Shown in pieces: positions 8,570-16,511 of a stretch of DNA of 64,000 nt. The notes below the pieces were generated by a model, which made no database searches, was not told the origin of the DNA, and saw only the letters and a list, made by a program, of their open reading frames with translations. The DNA is from an uncultured Candidatus Saccharibacteria bacterium (lineage in GTDB: Bacteria; Patescibacteriota; Saccharimonadia; Saccharimonadales; Saccharimonadaceae), in the NCBI GenBank assembly GCA_947307225.1, contig CAMZIL010000001.1, forward strand, positions 62,001-126,000. Reading direction: 5' to 3'. Made by a program: the position numbers and the translations under genes. Numbering within the stretch: position 1 is the first letter of the stretch; each line of letters opens with the position of its first letter.

Positions 8570-9681
8570 AGTACCGCCTCGCATTGCTTAATATATTGTT
8601 CCTGAAGCATTCCGGATGCTTTCCCTGCATCATAACTATCCGCTATGCGAGAAAGGCGGTCACCGCTGGTCGATAGCAGCGCCCCATTCCATTTCTCGAC
8701 TGAACCTATTTCAATATAATTAATTGGCCCGCCCATATCAATTTCGCCCGTAACGCAGTTCGAGGCAAGAACGGGAACGCCATTCGCTTGTGCCTCAACT
8801 CCGACTACTGGCAGCCCCTCATACAAGCTCGGTAAGCAAAATACGTCAAAAACTGAGAATAGCTTATTAGCATTGCTCCTTTGACCTAGGAAGAAGACAT
8901 CACTCTCTAAATGTAGTTTTTTGACTTTATCTTCAATTTCTTCACGAAGGGGACCTTGGCCAACCAATACTAATTTTGCGTTAGGTTTTTCTTTTTTTAC
9001 TTCAGCAAATACGTCGATCAAGAACCTATGATTTTTCTGCTCTACAAATCTGCCGATATGGCCGATTACAAAATCGTTGTCCTTGATTCCAATTTCTATG
9101 CGCAGTTTCTTGCGGGCTTCTGGGTCGAACTTAAACTTCTCTACGTCAATAGCATTATGAACAATCTTAACTTTTCCGGAATCAAATGTCTTGTTGCCGA
9201 ATAAATATCTGCCGGCAAGCTCGCCGCAGGCAAAATAGTCCGTTGCATACTTTTTGCTAAATGGACGCAGCGTGTTTTTGAGCAGATTTTTCTTCCATTC
9301 TTTCGGATTGCTCGTGCTATGACTATGCGCAATCCTAACTTTTACGCCGGCTTTTTTAGCAGCACGGAGTGGAAAAACAGAGAGTGTATTAATGTTTGAG
9401 TGAACGATACGATATTTTTTCTCACGAAAAAGTTTTTCGAGAAACTTCATATATTTAAAGAGCTTTTGGTATGGTGGACACAAAATAACATGGCCGCCGA
9501 GTTTTTCGATTTCTTCATACGGAATATTAGTCGAATCTTCATCGCAAATAAAGTCGAACTGTATCTTGCTGCGGTCGATATGGCGATAATAATTCATGAT
9601 CACCGCTTCTACGCCGCCACCGACCCACTTGCCCATGATTTGGGCGACTACGATCGGTTGATTATTCTTCCCACCCGTCAT
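8566..9681 (-). CDS. GT4-family glycosyltransferase
   Basis: A 371-residue GT-B glycosyltransferase. The N-terminal domain has GKWVGGGVEAVIMNYY (about 17-32) and a HSHSTS acceptor-site stretch. The C-terminal domain has VIGHIGRFVEQKNHRFLID and the EX7E motif within LPSLYEGLPVVGVEAQ. The start at 9681 follows AAGGAG by nine bases and lies just after the stop of the sugar transferase gene. This enzyme probably adds the second sugar after the initiating transferase, judging from gene order. It shares about the same length and many motifs with 6258-7394. Confidence 0.9.
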   Translation of the reverse strand: MTGGKNNQPIVVAQIMGKWVGGGVEAVIMNYYRHIDRSKIQFDFICDEDSTNIPYEEIEKLGGHVILCPPYQKLFKYMKFLEKLFREKKYRIVHSNINTLSVFPLRAAKKAGVKVRIAHSHSTSNPKEWKKNLLKNTLRPFSKKYATDYFACGELAGRYLFGNKTFDSGKVKIVHNAIDVEKFKFDPEARKKLRIEIGIKDNDFVIGHIGRFVEQKNHRFLIDVFAEVKKEKPNAKLVLVGQGPLREEIEDKVKKLHLESDVFFLGQRSNANKLFSVFDVFCLPSLYEGLPVVGVEAQANGVPVLASNCVTGEIDMGGPINYIEIGSVEKWNGALLSTSGDRLSRIADSYDAGKASGMLQEQYIKQCEAVL

Positions 9682-9682
9682 T

Positions 9683-10382
9683 TTAGTCAGCTCCTTTGCC
9701 GAGGAGGACGCATTTGAACGCCATCACGAAAATCTTTATATCAGTCTTCAAGCTCATATTCTGCGAATACCATTGCTCGAGCACTAGACGCTGTTGGAAG
9801 TCGAGGCCGCTCCTACCCGATACTGCCCACCAAGAAACAATTCCGCATTTCGTACTGACAATATCGTCGAAATACTCGCCCATGTCTTCTTTTTCGCTTA
9901 CCATGTATGGACGGTTGCCAATGATCGACATGTCGCCTTTAAGAACGTTGATGAATTGCGGGAATTCGTCGAGTGAAGTCTTGCGCAAGAATTTGCCCAT
10001 CTTCGTAATGCGTGGGTCGTTTTTGAGTTTTTTGTTCTGCTGGTACTCAGCGAGAATGGCTGGATCTTTGAACAGCTCTTCGTGCAAAATGCGCTCAGCA
10101 TTTGGTACCATGGTGCGGAATTTGTAAAAGCGGAATGGTTTGCCCCCCCCTTCCAATGCGCATGTGGTCTTTCAAGAAAATTGGATTACGGTCGCCAGTT
10201 AGTAAATAAGCTAGCTTGACAAACGGGATTAATATGATGACACCGACGCAGCCGACGAGGGCAAAAATAATGTCGAAAATTCGCTTCACGAAATGGTAGC
10301 CGGCGGAGCGAATTTTGAGTAAAGCTCCGGTTTTTGCGGCCAAATTATCTCTGTTCTCTATGGTTTCGGCGTTCGTGCTCAT
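9683..10382 (-). pseudogene. Undecaprenyl-phosphate sugar phosphotransferase, frameshifted at a G8 tract
   Basis: Initiating enzyme of the operon, which would load the first sugar phosphate on undecaprenyl phosphate at the membrane. The first frame (from ATG 10382, RBS AGAGGTG) gives the N-terminus, one long hydrophobic helix (about 35-60) and RNPIFLKDHMRIGRGG. The continuation KPFRFYKFRTMVPNAE, TSLDEFPQFINVLKGDMSIIGNRP and the C-terminus lie in another frame ending at 9683. The frames meet at eight consecutive G on the coding strand (10143-10150); seven would restore one protein of about 230 residues. This is a contingency-type homopolymer, so phase variation, a sequencing slip or a real null mutation are all possible. 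All other family motifs are intact, which argues against old decay. Confidence 0.88.
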
Positions 10383-10401
10383 TTTTCACCTCTTTCGATA
10401 C

Positions 10402-10434
10402 AAAAAACGACCTAGTCTTCCGGTACTGGGTCGT
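10402..10434 (-). terminator. Leader terminator (attenuator-like) of the polysaccharide operon
   Basis: On the minus strand a 10-bp stem (10434-10425 with 10416-10407, one G.U pair) and an 8-nt loop are followed at once by six T. It lies between the operon promoter (10495-10467) and the first gene, with no gene upstream to terminate. Earlier leader bases TGGGT (about 10452-10448) can pair with ACCCA in the left arm of the stem, giving a possible antiterminator. A 13-codon reading frame beginning ATG at 10453 ends with TAG inside the hairpin. Confidence 0.7.
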
Positions 10435-10466
10435 CTATGTACCTCCCACCCATAGGATTTGCGTAT

Positions 10467-10495
10467 ATTGTAGTACTTTTTGCTATTTTTGTCAA
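10467..10495 (-). promoter_or_regulatory. Strong sigma70-type promoter of the polysaccharide operon
   Basis: TTGACA at 10495-10490, a 17-bp spacer and TACAAT at 10472-10467. Start of transcription is expected near 10460, about 75 nt before the first gene. Confidence 0.82.
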
Positions 10496-10520
10496 TAGTT
10501 TTTCCCTATTTTTTACCCCT

Positions 10521-10550
10521 TTGTAGCACAAGCGTTTAGTATGCTATAAT
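10521..10550 (+). promoter_or_regulatory. Promoter of the MIP channel gene
   Basis: TTGTAG at 10521-10526, an 18-bp spacer and TATAAT at 10545-10550, diverging from the polysaccharide operon promoter. The -10 is a perfect consensus, the -35 is weak. Confidence 0.6.
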
Positions 10551-10578
10551 GTATCCATACACATTTAAAGGAGGTGCG

Positions 10579-11592
10579 ATGGCAACAACCAAAGCCAAGT
10601 CGACCAAGAAGCCTGCAGCAAAGAAACCTGCTGCAAGGAAAACAGCTTCAAAGTCGAAAAGTACAGTCAAGACTGTCAAGGCTACCGCGAAGGTAACTGC
10701 AGTCAAATCAGAAAAGGTGGGCAGCGAAAAAACCAAAATCGTCTCCGAGAAAGCTACGGTCGGCAAGAAGAATCCGATCAAAGAATTCTTTGCTCGCAAG
10801 GGCGATCCAAACGAAAACATTCTAACAATCTTTAAAGACACCAAGATCATCGGTGCAATCATCGGCGAAATCATTGGTACGGGTCTTATTACCGCCGTCG
10901 CTTTGACGCTCGGTCTATTCAATCCGCTCTACATGATCTTTGCTTACATTGCAGTCACTGCAGGTGTATTTGCACTTTCTGGTGCACATATCAACCCAAT
11001 CATCACTGCTGGTATGATGGCTAGCCGCCGTGTCTCTGCGATTCGTGGTATTCTCTACATCATCGCACAGCTCATCGGTGCATGGCTTGGCTTCATGATC
11101 ATCAGCGGTTTCTACAACGCCGGTATCGCTAGTGGTAACATTGATGCTGCCACCACGCTCTTGCCAACGCTCACTGCCGCTGAGGACATCCAGGCCGCAA
11201 CCGAAGGCTTCAGCTTCTTCTGGCAGATTACGATGCTCGAGTTCATCGGCGCAATCATCATTGCGTTCTTCTTTGCTCGCGCACTCGACTACAAGCGTGG
11301 TGCTTTCACCTTCGCAGCAGTCGTTGCAGGTGGCGTCTTCCTCGCAATGCTCTTCGCAGTTGTTGTCTGCAACAACTTCCTTGGCATTCAGGGTAACGTC
11401 TTTATCATGAACCCAGCAGCCGCATTTATGTACGGCTTGCTCCCAGCTAGCGCCGAAGGTTTCGATGCGCTCATGGGTCAGCTCATGCCAATGCTAGTGA
11501 CCTACGTCGTCTTCCCACTAATTGGTGGCGTCCTCGGTTTCTACATTTCGGACTTCGCAAACAAGCTCAGCCACAAAGAGCTTAACGCCTAA
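10579..11592 (+). CDS. MIP-family (aquaporin/glycerol facilitator) channel with lysine-rich N-terminal tail
   Basis: Integral membrane channel for water or small neutral solutes. ATG 10579 is chosen because AAAGGAGGTG lies just upstream; it gives 337 residues. Residues 1-65 are a Lys/Ala/Thr/Ser-rich tail (TKKPAAKKPAARKTASKSK) resembling histone H1 tails. The channel domain follows with six hydrophobic helices. The first half-helix motif is NPI at about 139-141 (SGAHINPI) instead of NPA; the second is canonical NPA at about 278-280. The basic tail is unusual for the family; it could bind nucleic acid or anionic lipids, which is speculation. The gene has its own promoter and ends in a strong terminator. 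Confidence 0.9.
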   Translation: MATTKAKSTKKPAAKKPAARKTASKSKSTVKTVKATAKVTAVKSEKVGSEKTKIVSEKATVGKKNPIKEFFARKGDPNENILTIFKDTKIIGAIIGEIIGTGLITAVALTLGLFNPLYMIFAYIAVTAGVFALSGAHINPIITAGMMASRRVSAIRGILYIIAQLIGAWLGFMIISGFYNAGIASGNIDAATTLLPTLTAAEDIQAATEGFSFFWQITMLEFIGAIIIAFFFARALDYKRGAFTFAAVVAGGVFLAMLFAVVVCNNFLGIQGNVFIMNPAAAFMYGLLPASAEGFDALMGQLMPMLVTYVVFPLIGGVLGFYISDFANKLSHKELNA

Positions 11593-11613
11593 AACAGACA
11601 ATTTGGTTTTTCG

Positions 11614-11645
11614 GAGAGCCGCTCTCAAAGCGGCTCTCTTTTTTG
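11614..11645 (+). terminator. Intrinsic terminator after the MIP channel gene
   Basis: Perfect 10-bp stem GAGAGCCGCT / AGCGGCTCTC with a 5-nt loop, followed by a run of T. Confidence 0.9.
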
Positions 11646-11711
11646 ATATAATAAAGGGGTTGGATAATAGTTGACCGACGAATGCCCTTTTCAGAAAAGG
11701 AGTGAAGTTGT

Positions 11712-11933
11712 GTGAAAAAGCAGGTAAAATCATACACCGTGGTCTCCGAGCTCACCAAAGACGAAGGCGACTGGAACGAAACCCAGTCCAAAATTGCAAT
11801 TGCCGTTATCGTCGTAATCTTTGTCGTTTTCTTTGTCTTCCTTATCGCTTCCGCTGAGATTAAACAACAATCCAGATACGACAGCAACGGGCAACAAAGC
11901 ACGACCGTCTCTACGGAGCTCGAAGTCCACTAA
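11712..11933 (+). CDS. Small single-pass membrane protein, unknown function
   Basis: A 73-residue protein with a charged N-terminus (about 1-27), one hydrophobic helix (IAIAVIVVIFVVFFVFLIA, about 28-46) and a polar Gln/Ser/Thr-rich C-terminus. The start is GTG at 11712, preceded by AAAGGAG at about 9 nt. It is placed between two strong terminators (11614 and 11940), so it is a separate transcription unit. No family was recognised. The ribosome binding site and dedicated terminator make a real gene likely. Confidence 0.7.
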   Translation: MKKQVKSYTVVSELTKDEGDWNETQSKIAIAVIVVIFVVFFVFLIASAEIKQQSRYDSNGQQSTTVSTELEVH

Positions 11934-11939
11934 CTCGCT

Positions 11940-11973
11940 GCCCTTGGCCGCTTCGGCGCCCAAGGGCTTTTTT
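11940..11973 (+). terminator. Intrinsic terminator
   Basis: GCCCTTGG-c-CGC, TTCG tetraloop, GCG-c-CCAAGGGC, then six T. It ends the small membrane-protein gene and nearly touches the M16 peptidase stop on the other strand. Confidence 0.88.
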
Positions 11974-11974
11974 C

Positions 11975-13252
11975 TTATACAGTATCGAGGATGCGGCCCC
12001 AAAGTTCGTCGAGAACCGCTTTGTTCATGTTGCCAACTGCTGCCAAGCCGGAAACGCCGGATTGCATAAAGATGCGCGCGAGTTGGACGATGGTACTCTT
12101 ATCGATTGCTTCGATCATTTTTGGCGCATCCGCCATTGGCTGGAAAGTGCCGGTTGTAACGTAGTCGCGGAGATAGTATGCGCTGATTTGGTCTGCTGTT
12201 TGGGCGAGCATTTGATGATGGCCGAGCGCATATGCTTTCGCTGCTGCGATGTCCGCCTCGGAAATATCGCCATTAATAACTTTACCAAGTTCGATGGCAA
12301 TTAAATCAAATAAGTCCTGTGCATTCTCGGCATTTACTTCACCGTCAAAATCCCAAGTACTGGACCATTTGTCCGACTCGGTCTGCGAACCCATGCCGTA
12401 GACAATACCTTTCTTGCGAGCGGTACCAAAAATCTTGCTACTCATTGTGCCGTTCAAAATGTGGTTTAGACAGCCCATTGCATATTGCTCGGCAGGAGTA
12501 AGTGCGCGTTGAATGACAAACGAAAAGCCAAAACTCATATTGCTGGCGTCTTTACGGCGGATGAGCACTGGCGCGGAAGCCTTGTATGCCGACATTGGCA
12601 GCTCGAACTTCTCGCCCGGTTTTAGATCCCAGTTTTCGAGCATCGAAGTGATTTTATGTTTGCGGCCACGCAAATTGCCAGTGATAATAAACTGCATATT
12701 GTTGGCCGTGTGCGTGCGGCGATAATGATCACGCACGTCTTTTAGCTCGATGTTATTGATCGTTTTTAGACGTTCGCCATAGGTCAAAACCTCTTCGCCG
12801 AGTGCCTGCTGCAACTTTGGCCAAATCAGACGAGAATAATCATTCTGATAGCCAGTAAGTTCGGAGCGCACGTTGCCCTTTTCGCTGGCGAGTTCTTCTT
12901 CATTAAAGCGCGGCTGCGCTACGGCAAGCTCCTGCAAATCTAGGATGCGTTCCCATTCAAAATCTGCACATTCCGCCTCGTATGCGATAAAGCAATCCGA
13001 AGTCCAGGCGTTGTGATAGGCGCCGTTTTTCGTAAACTCGGCTTCGTAGGCCTGCTCGTCGCGGAATTTTGCGTTGCGACCAAAAGCCATGTGCTCCATC
13101 AAATGAGCAACTTCATAAATGTCCTGCGACTTGGTAAATTTATTGCCCGCACGAAAAATCACCCGTATGTTTAAAACAGGACTACCTGGCGCATCGATAA
13201 GGAGGCCCCGAGCGCCATTCTTGAGCCGGACCTCCTCAATCGAATGTTTCAA
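11975..13252 (-). CDS. M16 (insulinase/pitrilysin) family zinc metallopeptidase
   Basis: Predicted zinc peptidase of the processing-peptidase type, 425 residues. The inverted zinc motif HLMEH is at residues 50-54. Glu131, in EKGNVRSEL, is at the usual spacing of 76 residues for the third ligand. A second, non-catalytic M16 half follows from about residue 220. The start is TTG at 13252, immediately after the secA stop, with AAAGG about ten bases upstream; a TTG start next to a coupled stop is plausible, but a later start cannot be excluded. The position downstream of secA suggests cotranscription, though a link to protein export is only contextual. Confidence 0.9.
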   Translation of the reverse strand: MKHSIEEVRLKNGARGLLIDAPGSPVLNIRVIFRAGNKFTKSQDIYEVAHLMEHMAFGRNAKFRDEQAYEAEFTKNGAYHNAWTSDCFIAYEAECADFEWERILDLQELAVAQPRFNEEELASEKGNVRSELTGYQNDYSRLIWPKLQQALGEEVLTYGERLKTINNIELKDVRDHYRRTHTANNMQFIITGNLRGRKHKITSMLENWDLKPGEKFELPMSAYKASAPVLIRRKDASNMSFGFSFVIQRALTPAEQYAMGCLNHILNGTMSSKIFGTARKKGIVYGMGSQTESDKWSSTWDFDGEVNAENAQDLFDLIAIELGKVINGDISEADIAAAKAYALGHHQMLAQTADQISAYYLRDYVTTGTFQPMADAPKMIEAIDKSTIVQLARIFMQSGVSGLAAVGNMNKAVLDELWGRILDTV

Positions 13253-16132
13253 CTATTTGCGACCTTTTTTCTTGTTTTGACGAGCTTTTTTCTTGGTCTT
13301 GCGAGCCGCATTGCGCTTGGCGTTGCGATCGGTATTCTTGGCGGAGCCAGACTTCTTGCTGGTTCCGACGTTAGAACGATGTTCGGATGCTTTGCCGACG
13401 CCATGTTCGTCTTTGCTAAACTCATCATCCATGCTCTTAACACCAGCGGAGACTTCGTTCACACCCTTTTCGGTTGCACCCTCAGCCATCTTGGTAAGCT
13501 CGGTGTCATATTTATCATCGGAAACTTCGGCAACTTCCTGAACGCGAATTGTGAGGAGAATTCTCATGACTTCCTCGCGAAGTGCGCGCTGAAGACCGTC
13601 GAAGAGCTTTTGCGATTCGGAGCGATACTCGACGAGTGGATCACGCTGACCGACTGAACGCCAGTGGATACCCTCGCGGAGATGTTGCATGTTTTCTAGG
13701 TGCTGCATCCAGAGCGTATCGAGAACGTTGAGGTAAACTTCGCGCTCAATCTTACGCATCGTATCCTCGCCAAACTCGAGCTCTTTGTCATGATACATTT
13801 CTTCAACTGCAGCGAGTGCGAGCTTGTAGCGATCCTTTTCCTTGCGCATGAGACCGATCGATTCGATCAAATCATCATCGAGATCAAAGACGCTCTTGAA
13901 CTGCTCGGCAAACTTCTTGTTGACACGAGCGCTGAACTGCGTAAGCTCTGCAATCTCGTCTTTGTAGAGGCGAGAAATCTCTGGGCGGATGTTATCACCG
14001 TCGAGAATCTTGCGGCGCATCGTGTAAACAACTTTGCGGTGACGGTTAATGACGTTATCGTACTGAACAACGTTCTTGCGGCTATCAAAGTTGAAGCCTT
14101 CGATACGTTTCTGAGCGGATTCCAAAGTCTTGCTGACCATGCGGTTGCGGAGTGGCATATCGTCATCAACGCCAAGACGTTTCATGATCATCGCGATGCG
14201 ATCGCCCTGGAAGATGCGCATGAGGTCATCCTCGCAGGATACGAAGAACTGGGTCGTACCAGGATCGCCCTGACGGCCACCACGACCACGGAGCTGGTTA
14301 TCAACGCGGCGGGAATCATGACGAGCCGTACCAATCACGACGAGACCGCCGAGCTCAACGACACCCTTGCCGAGCTTAATATCGGTACCACGACCTGCCA
14401 TGTTGGTCGCGAGGGTAACTGCACCCTTTTCACCAGCCTTGGCAATAATCGCAGCCTCACGCTCGTTGTTCTTTGCGTTCAAAATCTCGAATGGAATGTT
14501 TTCTTTTTCGAGGTAAGCCGCAATGCGTTCGTTGTTCGCAATAGAATCGGAACCAACAAGAACTGGCTGGCCGCGATCGTGATATTTATGAATCTCTGCG
14601 GCGATCGCCTTGAGCTTTGCAGCCTCGGTACGATAGATGAGATCGTCTTTATCGACACGAATAATCTTTTTGTTAGGTGGAATCTGAATTACGTCGAGGG
14701 CATAAATCTGCTGGAACTCCTCTGCCTCGGTAAATGCCGTACCGGTCATACCGGAAAGCTTGTTGTATAGGCGGAAGAAGTTCTGGAAGGAAATCGTTGC
14801 GAGGGTCGTAGACTCTTCGCGGACCTGGACGCCTTCCTTTGCCTCGATAGCCTGGTGGAGACCTTCGTTGTAGCGGCGGCCATGCATGAGACGACCGGTA
14901 TGCTCATCGACGATCATAACCTCGCCAGAGTTCGTAACGACGTAATCTTTATCGCGCTTGAAGAGAGTCTCGGCACGAAGGGCCTGCTCTAGGTGATAAA
15001 CAATGCGCGTGTTTTCGGTGCTATAGAGAGTATCGACGCCGAGAATCTTTTGGACCTTTTCGACACCTGCATCGGTCAAAGAAACCGTGCGGCGTTTTTC
15101 GTCGACAATGTAATCCTCATCGGAAAGCTGAGCGCAGACCTTTGCGAACTGATAGTAGCTCTCTGGGTTGTCGGCAGCTGGAGCGGAAATAATGAGCGGG
15201 GTGCGAGCCTCATCGATCAAGATGGAGTCGACCTCATCGACGATCGCAAAGTTGAGTTCGCGCTGGCGGAGATACTGAGCATCCTTGACCATGTTATCAC
15301 GGAGATAATCGAAGCCGAACTCATTGTTCGTACCGTAGGTGACGTCGCACATATAAGCCTCTTTGCGGGTTGCCGGCTTGAGGTGTTTCATGCGAGGATC
15401 GTCATGATCGTCGTTTTCGTATTCTTTGTCATAGACAAAGCTTGCCTCATTGATGATGACACCGACGGAGAGCCCGAGGAAGTCGTAGAGCTCGCCCATC
15501 CAGCCAGCATCACGCTGAGCAAGGTAATCGTTAACGGTCACGACGTGGACGCCGCGGCCAGTAAGTGCGTTCAAATAAACTGGAAGGGTTGCAACGAGAG
15601 TTTTACCTTCACCAGTCTTCATCTCGGCAACGTTGCCTTCGTGAAGGACGATACCACCGATGAGCTGAACATCAAATGGGCGGAGACCGAGGATGCGGTC
15701 GCTAGCCTCACGGACAAGGGCGAATGCCTCAGGCAAGATCTGATCTAGGACCTTGTTGTCGGCTGCGATCTGGGCCTTCTTGTCGATCTTTTTGGTTTTG
15801 ACCTTTTTGCCCTCTTTCTTGGCCTTTTCCTTTACCTCTTCACGAGCCTTGGCAGCCTGAGCCTGCTTGTTGAGCTTTTCAAAGCGCTTTTTGAGCGTTT
15901 CGGTCTGCGCAGCGAGCTCTTTCTTGCTCATCTCGGAGTATTTGCCGGCGAGCTTGTTGATCTCGTCTACGCGTTTCTGAAGACGACGAAGAGTTTTCTT
16001 CTGGGCGTCGCCAAAAATATGCTGCAAAAACTTGGTAGTTGCGGTCTTGTCTGCTAATTTGTCAGTAGGTTTCTTTTCTTTTGGAGCTTTTTTGTTTTCC
16101 ACCCGTTTCTTATCTGACTTCCTCTCTTTCAT
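13253..16132 (-). CDS. secA: Preprotein translocase ATPase SecA
   Basis: Motor of the Sec pathway, driving unfolded proteins through SecYEG. The 959 residues show Walker A MKTGEGKT at about 171-178, VHVVTVNDYLAQRDA, the DEVDSILIDEARTPLIISAP box and the helicase motifs NMAGRGTDIKLG and QLRGRGGRQGDPG. Oddities compared with E. coli SecA: about 33 extra N-terminal residues, a Lys/Ala-rich insertion at about 88-125 inside the first domain, and a long basic C-terminal tail with no Cys-rich zinc domain. Start: ATG 16132 is preceded by TATACT at 16144-16139 with a 6-nt gap and no Shine-Dalgarno, so leaderless. The M16 gene follows directly. Confidence 0.97.
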   Translation of the reverse strand: MKERKSDKKRVENKKAPKEKKPTDKLADKTATTKFLQHIFGDAQKKTLRRLQKRVDEINKLAGKYSEMSKKELAAQTETLKKRFEKLNKQAQAAKAREEVKEKAKKEGKKVKTKKIDKKAQIAADNKVLDQILPEAFALVREASDRILGLRPFDVQLIGGIVLHEGNVAEMKTGEGKTLVATLPVYLNALTGRGVHVVTVNDYLAQRDAGWMGELYDFLGLSVGVIINEASFVYDKEYENDDHDDPRMKHLKPATRKEAYMCDVTYGTNNEFGFDYLRDNMVKDAQYLRQRELNFAIVDEVDSILIDEARTPLIISAPAADNPESYYQFAKVCAQLSDEDYIVDEKRRTVSLTDAGVEKVQKILGVDTLYSTENTRIVYHLEQALRAETLFKRDKDYVVTNSGEVMIVDEHTGRLMHGRRYNEGLHQAIEAKEGVQVREESTTLATISFQNFFRLYNKLSGMTGTAFTEAEEFQQIYALDVIQIPPNKKIIRVDKDDLIYRTEAAKLKAIAAEIHKYHDRGQPVLVGSDSIANNERIAAYLEKENIPFEILNAKNNEREAAIIAKAGEKGAVTLATNMAGRGTDIKLGKGVVELGGLVVIGTARHDSRRVDNQLRGRGGRQGDPGTTQFFVSCEDDLMRIFQGDRIAMIMKRLGVDDDMPLRNRMVSKTLESAQKRIEGFNFDSRKNVVQYDNVINRHRKVVYTMRRKILDGDNIRPEISRLYKDEIAELTQFSARVNKKFAEQFKSVFDLDDDLIESIGLMRKEKDRYKLALAAVEEMYHDKELEFGEDTMRKIEREVYLNVLDTLWMQHLENMQHLREGIHWRSVGQRDPLVEYRSESQKLFDGLQRALREEVMRILLTIRVQEVAEVSDDKYDTELTKMAEGATEKGVNEVSAGVKSMDDEFSKDEHGVGKASEHRSNVGTSKKSGSAKNTDRNAKRNAARKTKKKARQNKKKGRK

Positions 16133-16154
16133 CGTTCTAGTATAACACCTAAGC

Positions 16155-16511
16155 TTACTTCTTCAAAAGGCGCTTTAGGAATCCTTTCTTATCGTAATTA
16201 GTTTTCTCGGTCTTAAAGCGGCGAATCTGACCGTCAAGCTTTGCCTCGATGATGTCGATGCCAGCATAAACATTGGATGCCTGATCCTTTGCAGCAAGAA
16301 CCTTGCCACCAGGGATATCCATAGAGACGGAGATTTCATATTTGTTGCCATGAGCACGGTCAACCTCAGTGACGACGACCTTCGCGACAACATCTTTGCG
16401 GTGGTCACGTGGTAGATGGCGATCGAGCTTACCAATACGCTTGATGACGTACTTTTTGAAGCTCTCTTCTACCTTGTAATTAGAGCCACTAATTTCAATA
16501 TTATCGATCAT
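16155..16511 (-). CDS. hpf: Ribosome hibernation promoting factor (short HPF/YfiA type)
   Basis: Binds the 30S decoding region of idle ribosomes. It is 118 residues with the beta-alpha-beta-beta-beta-alpha pattern of the family: MIDNIEISGSNYKVEESFKKYVIKRIGKLD at the start (only part of the motif), then a basic helix and KVVVTEVDRAHGNKYEISVS. It ends shortly after the second helix with a basic tail and lacks the C-terminal dimerisation domain of long HPF. The start overlaps the serS stop by one base (TAATG), so it is translationally coupled to seryl-tRNA synthetase, an uncommon pairing that would link its supply to an essential gene. Confidence 0.9.
   Translation of the reverse strand: MIDNIEISGSNYKVEESFKKYVIKRIGKLDRHLPRDHRKDVVAKVVVTEVDRAHGNKYEISVSMDIPGGKVLAAKDQASNVYAGIDIIEAKLDGQIRRFKTEKTNYDKKGFLKRLLKK

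Noticed and set aside
13700-15748. Two long + strand frames opposite secA
   Set aside because: Antisense shadows of a GC-biased coding sequence; SecA motifs on the other strand are unambiguous.
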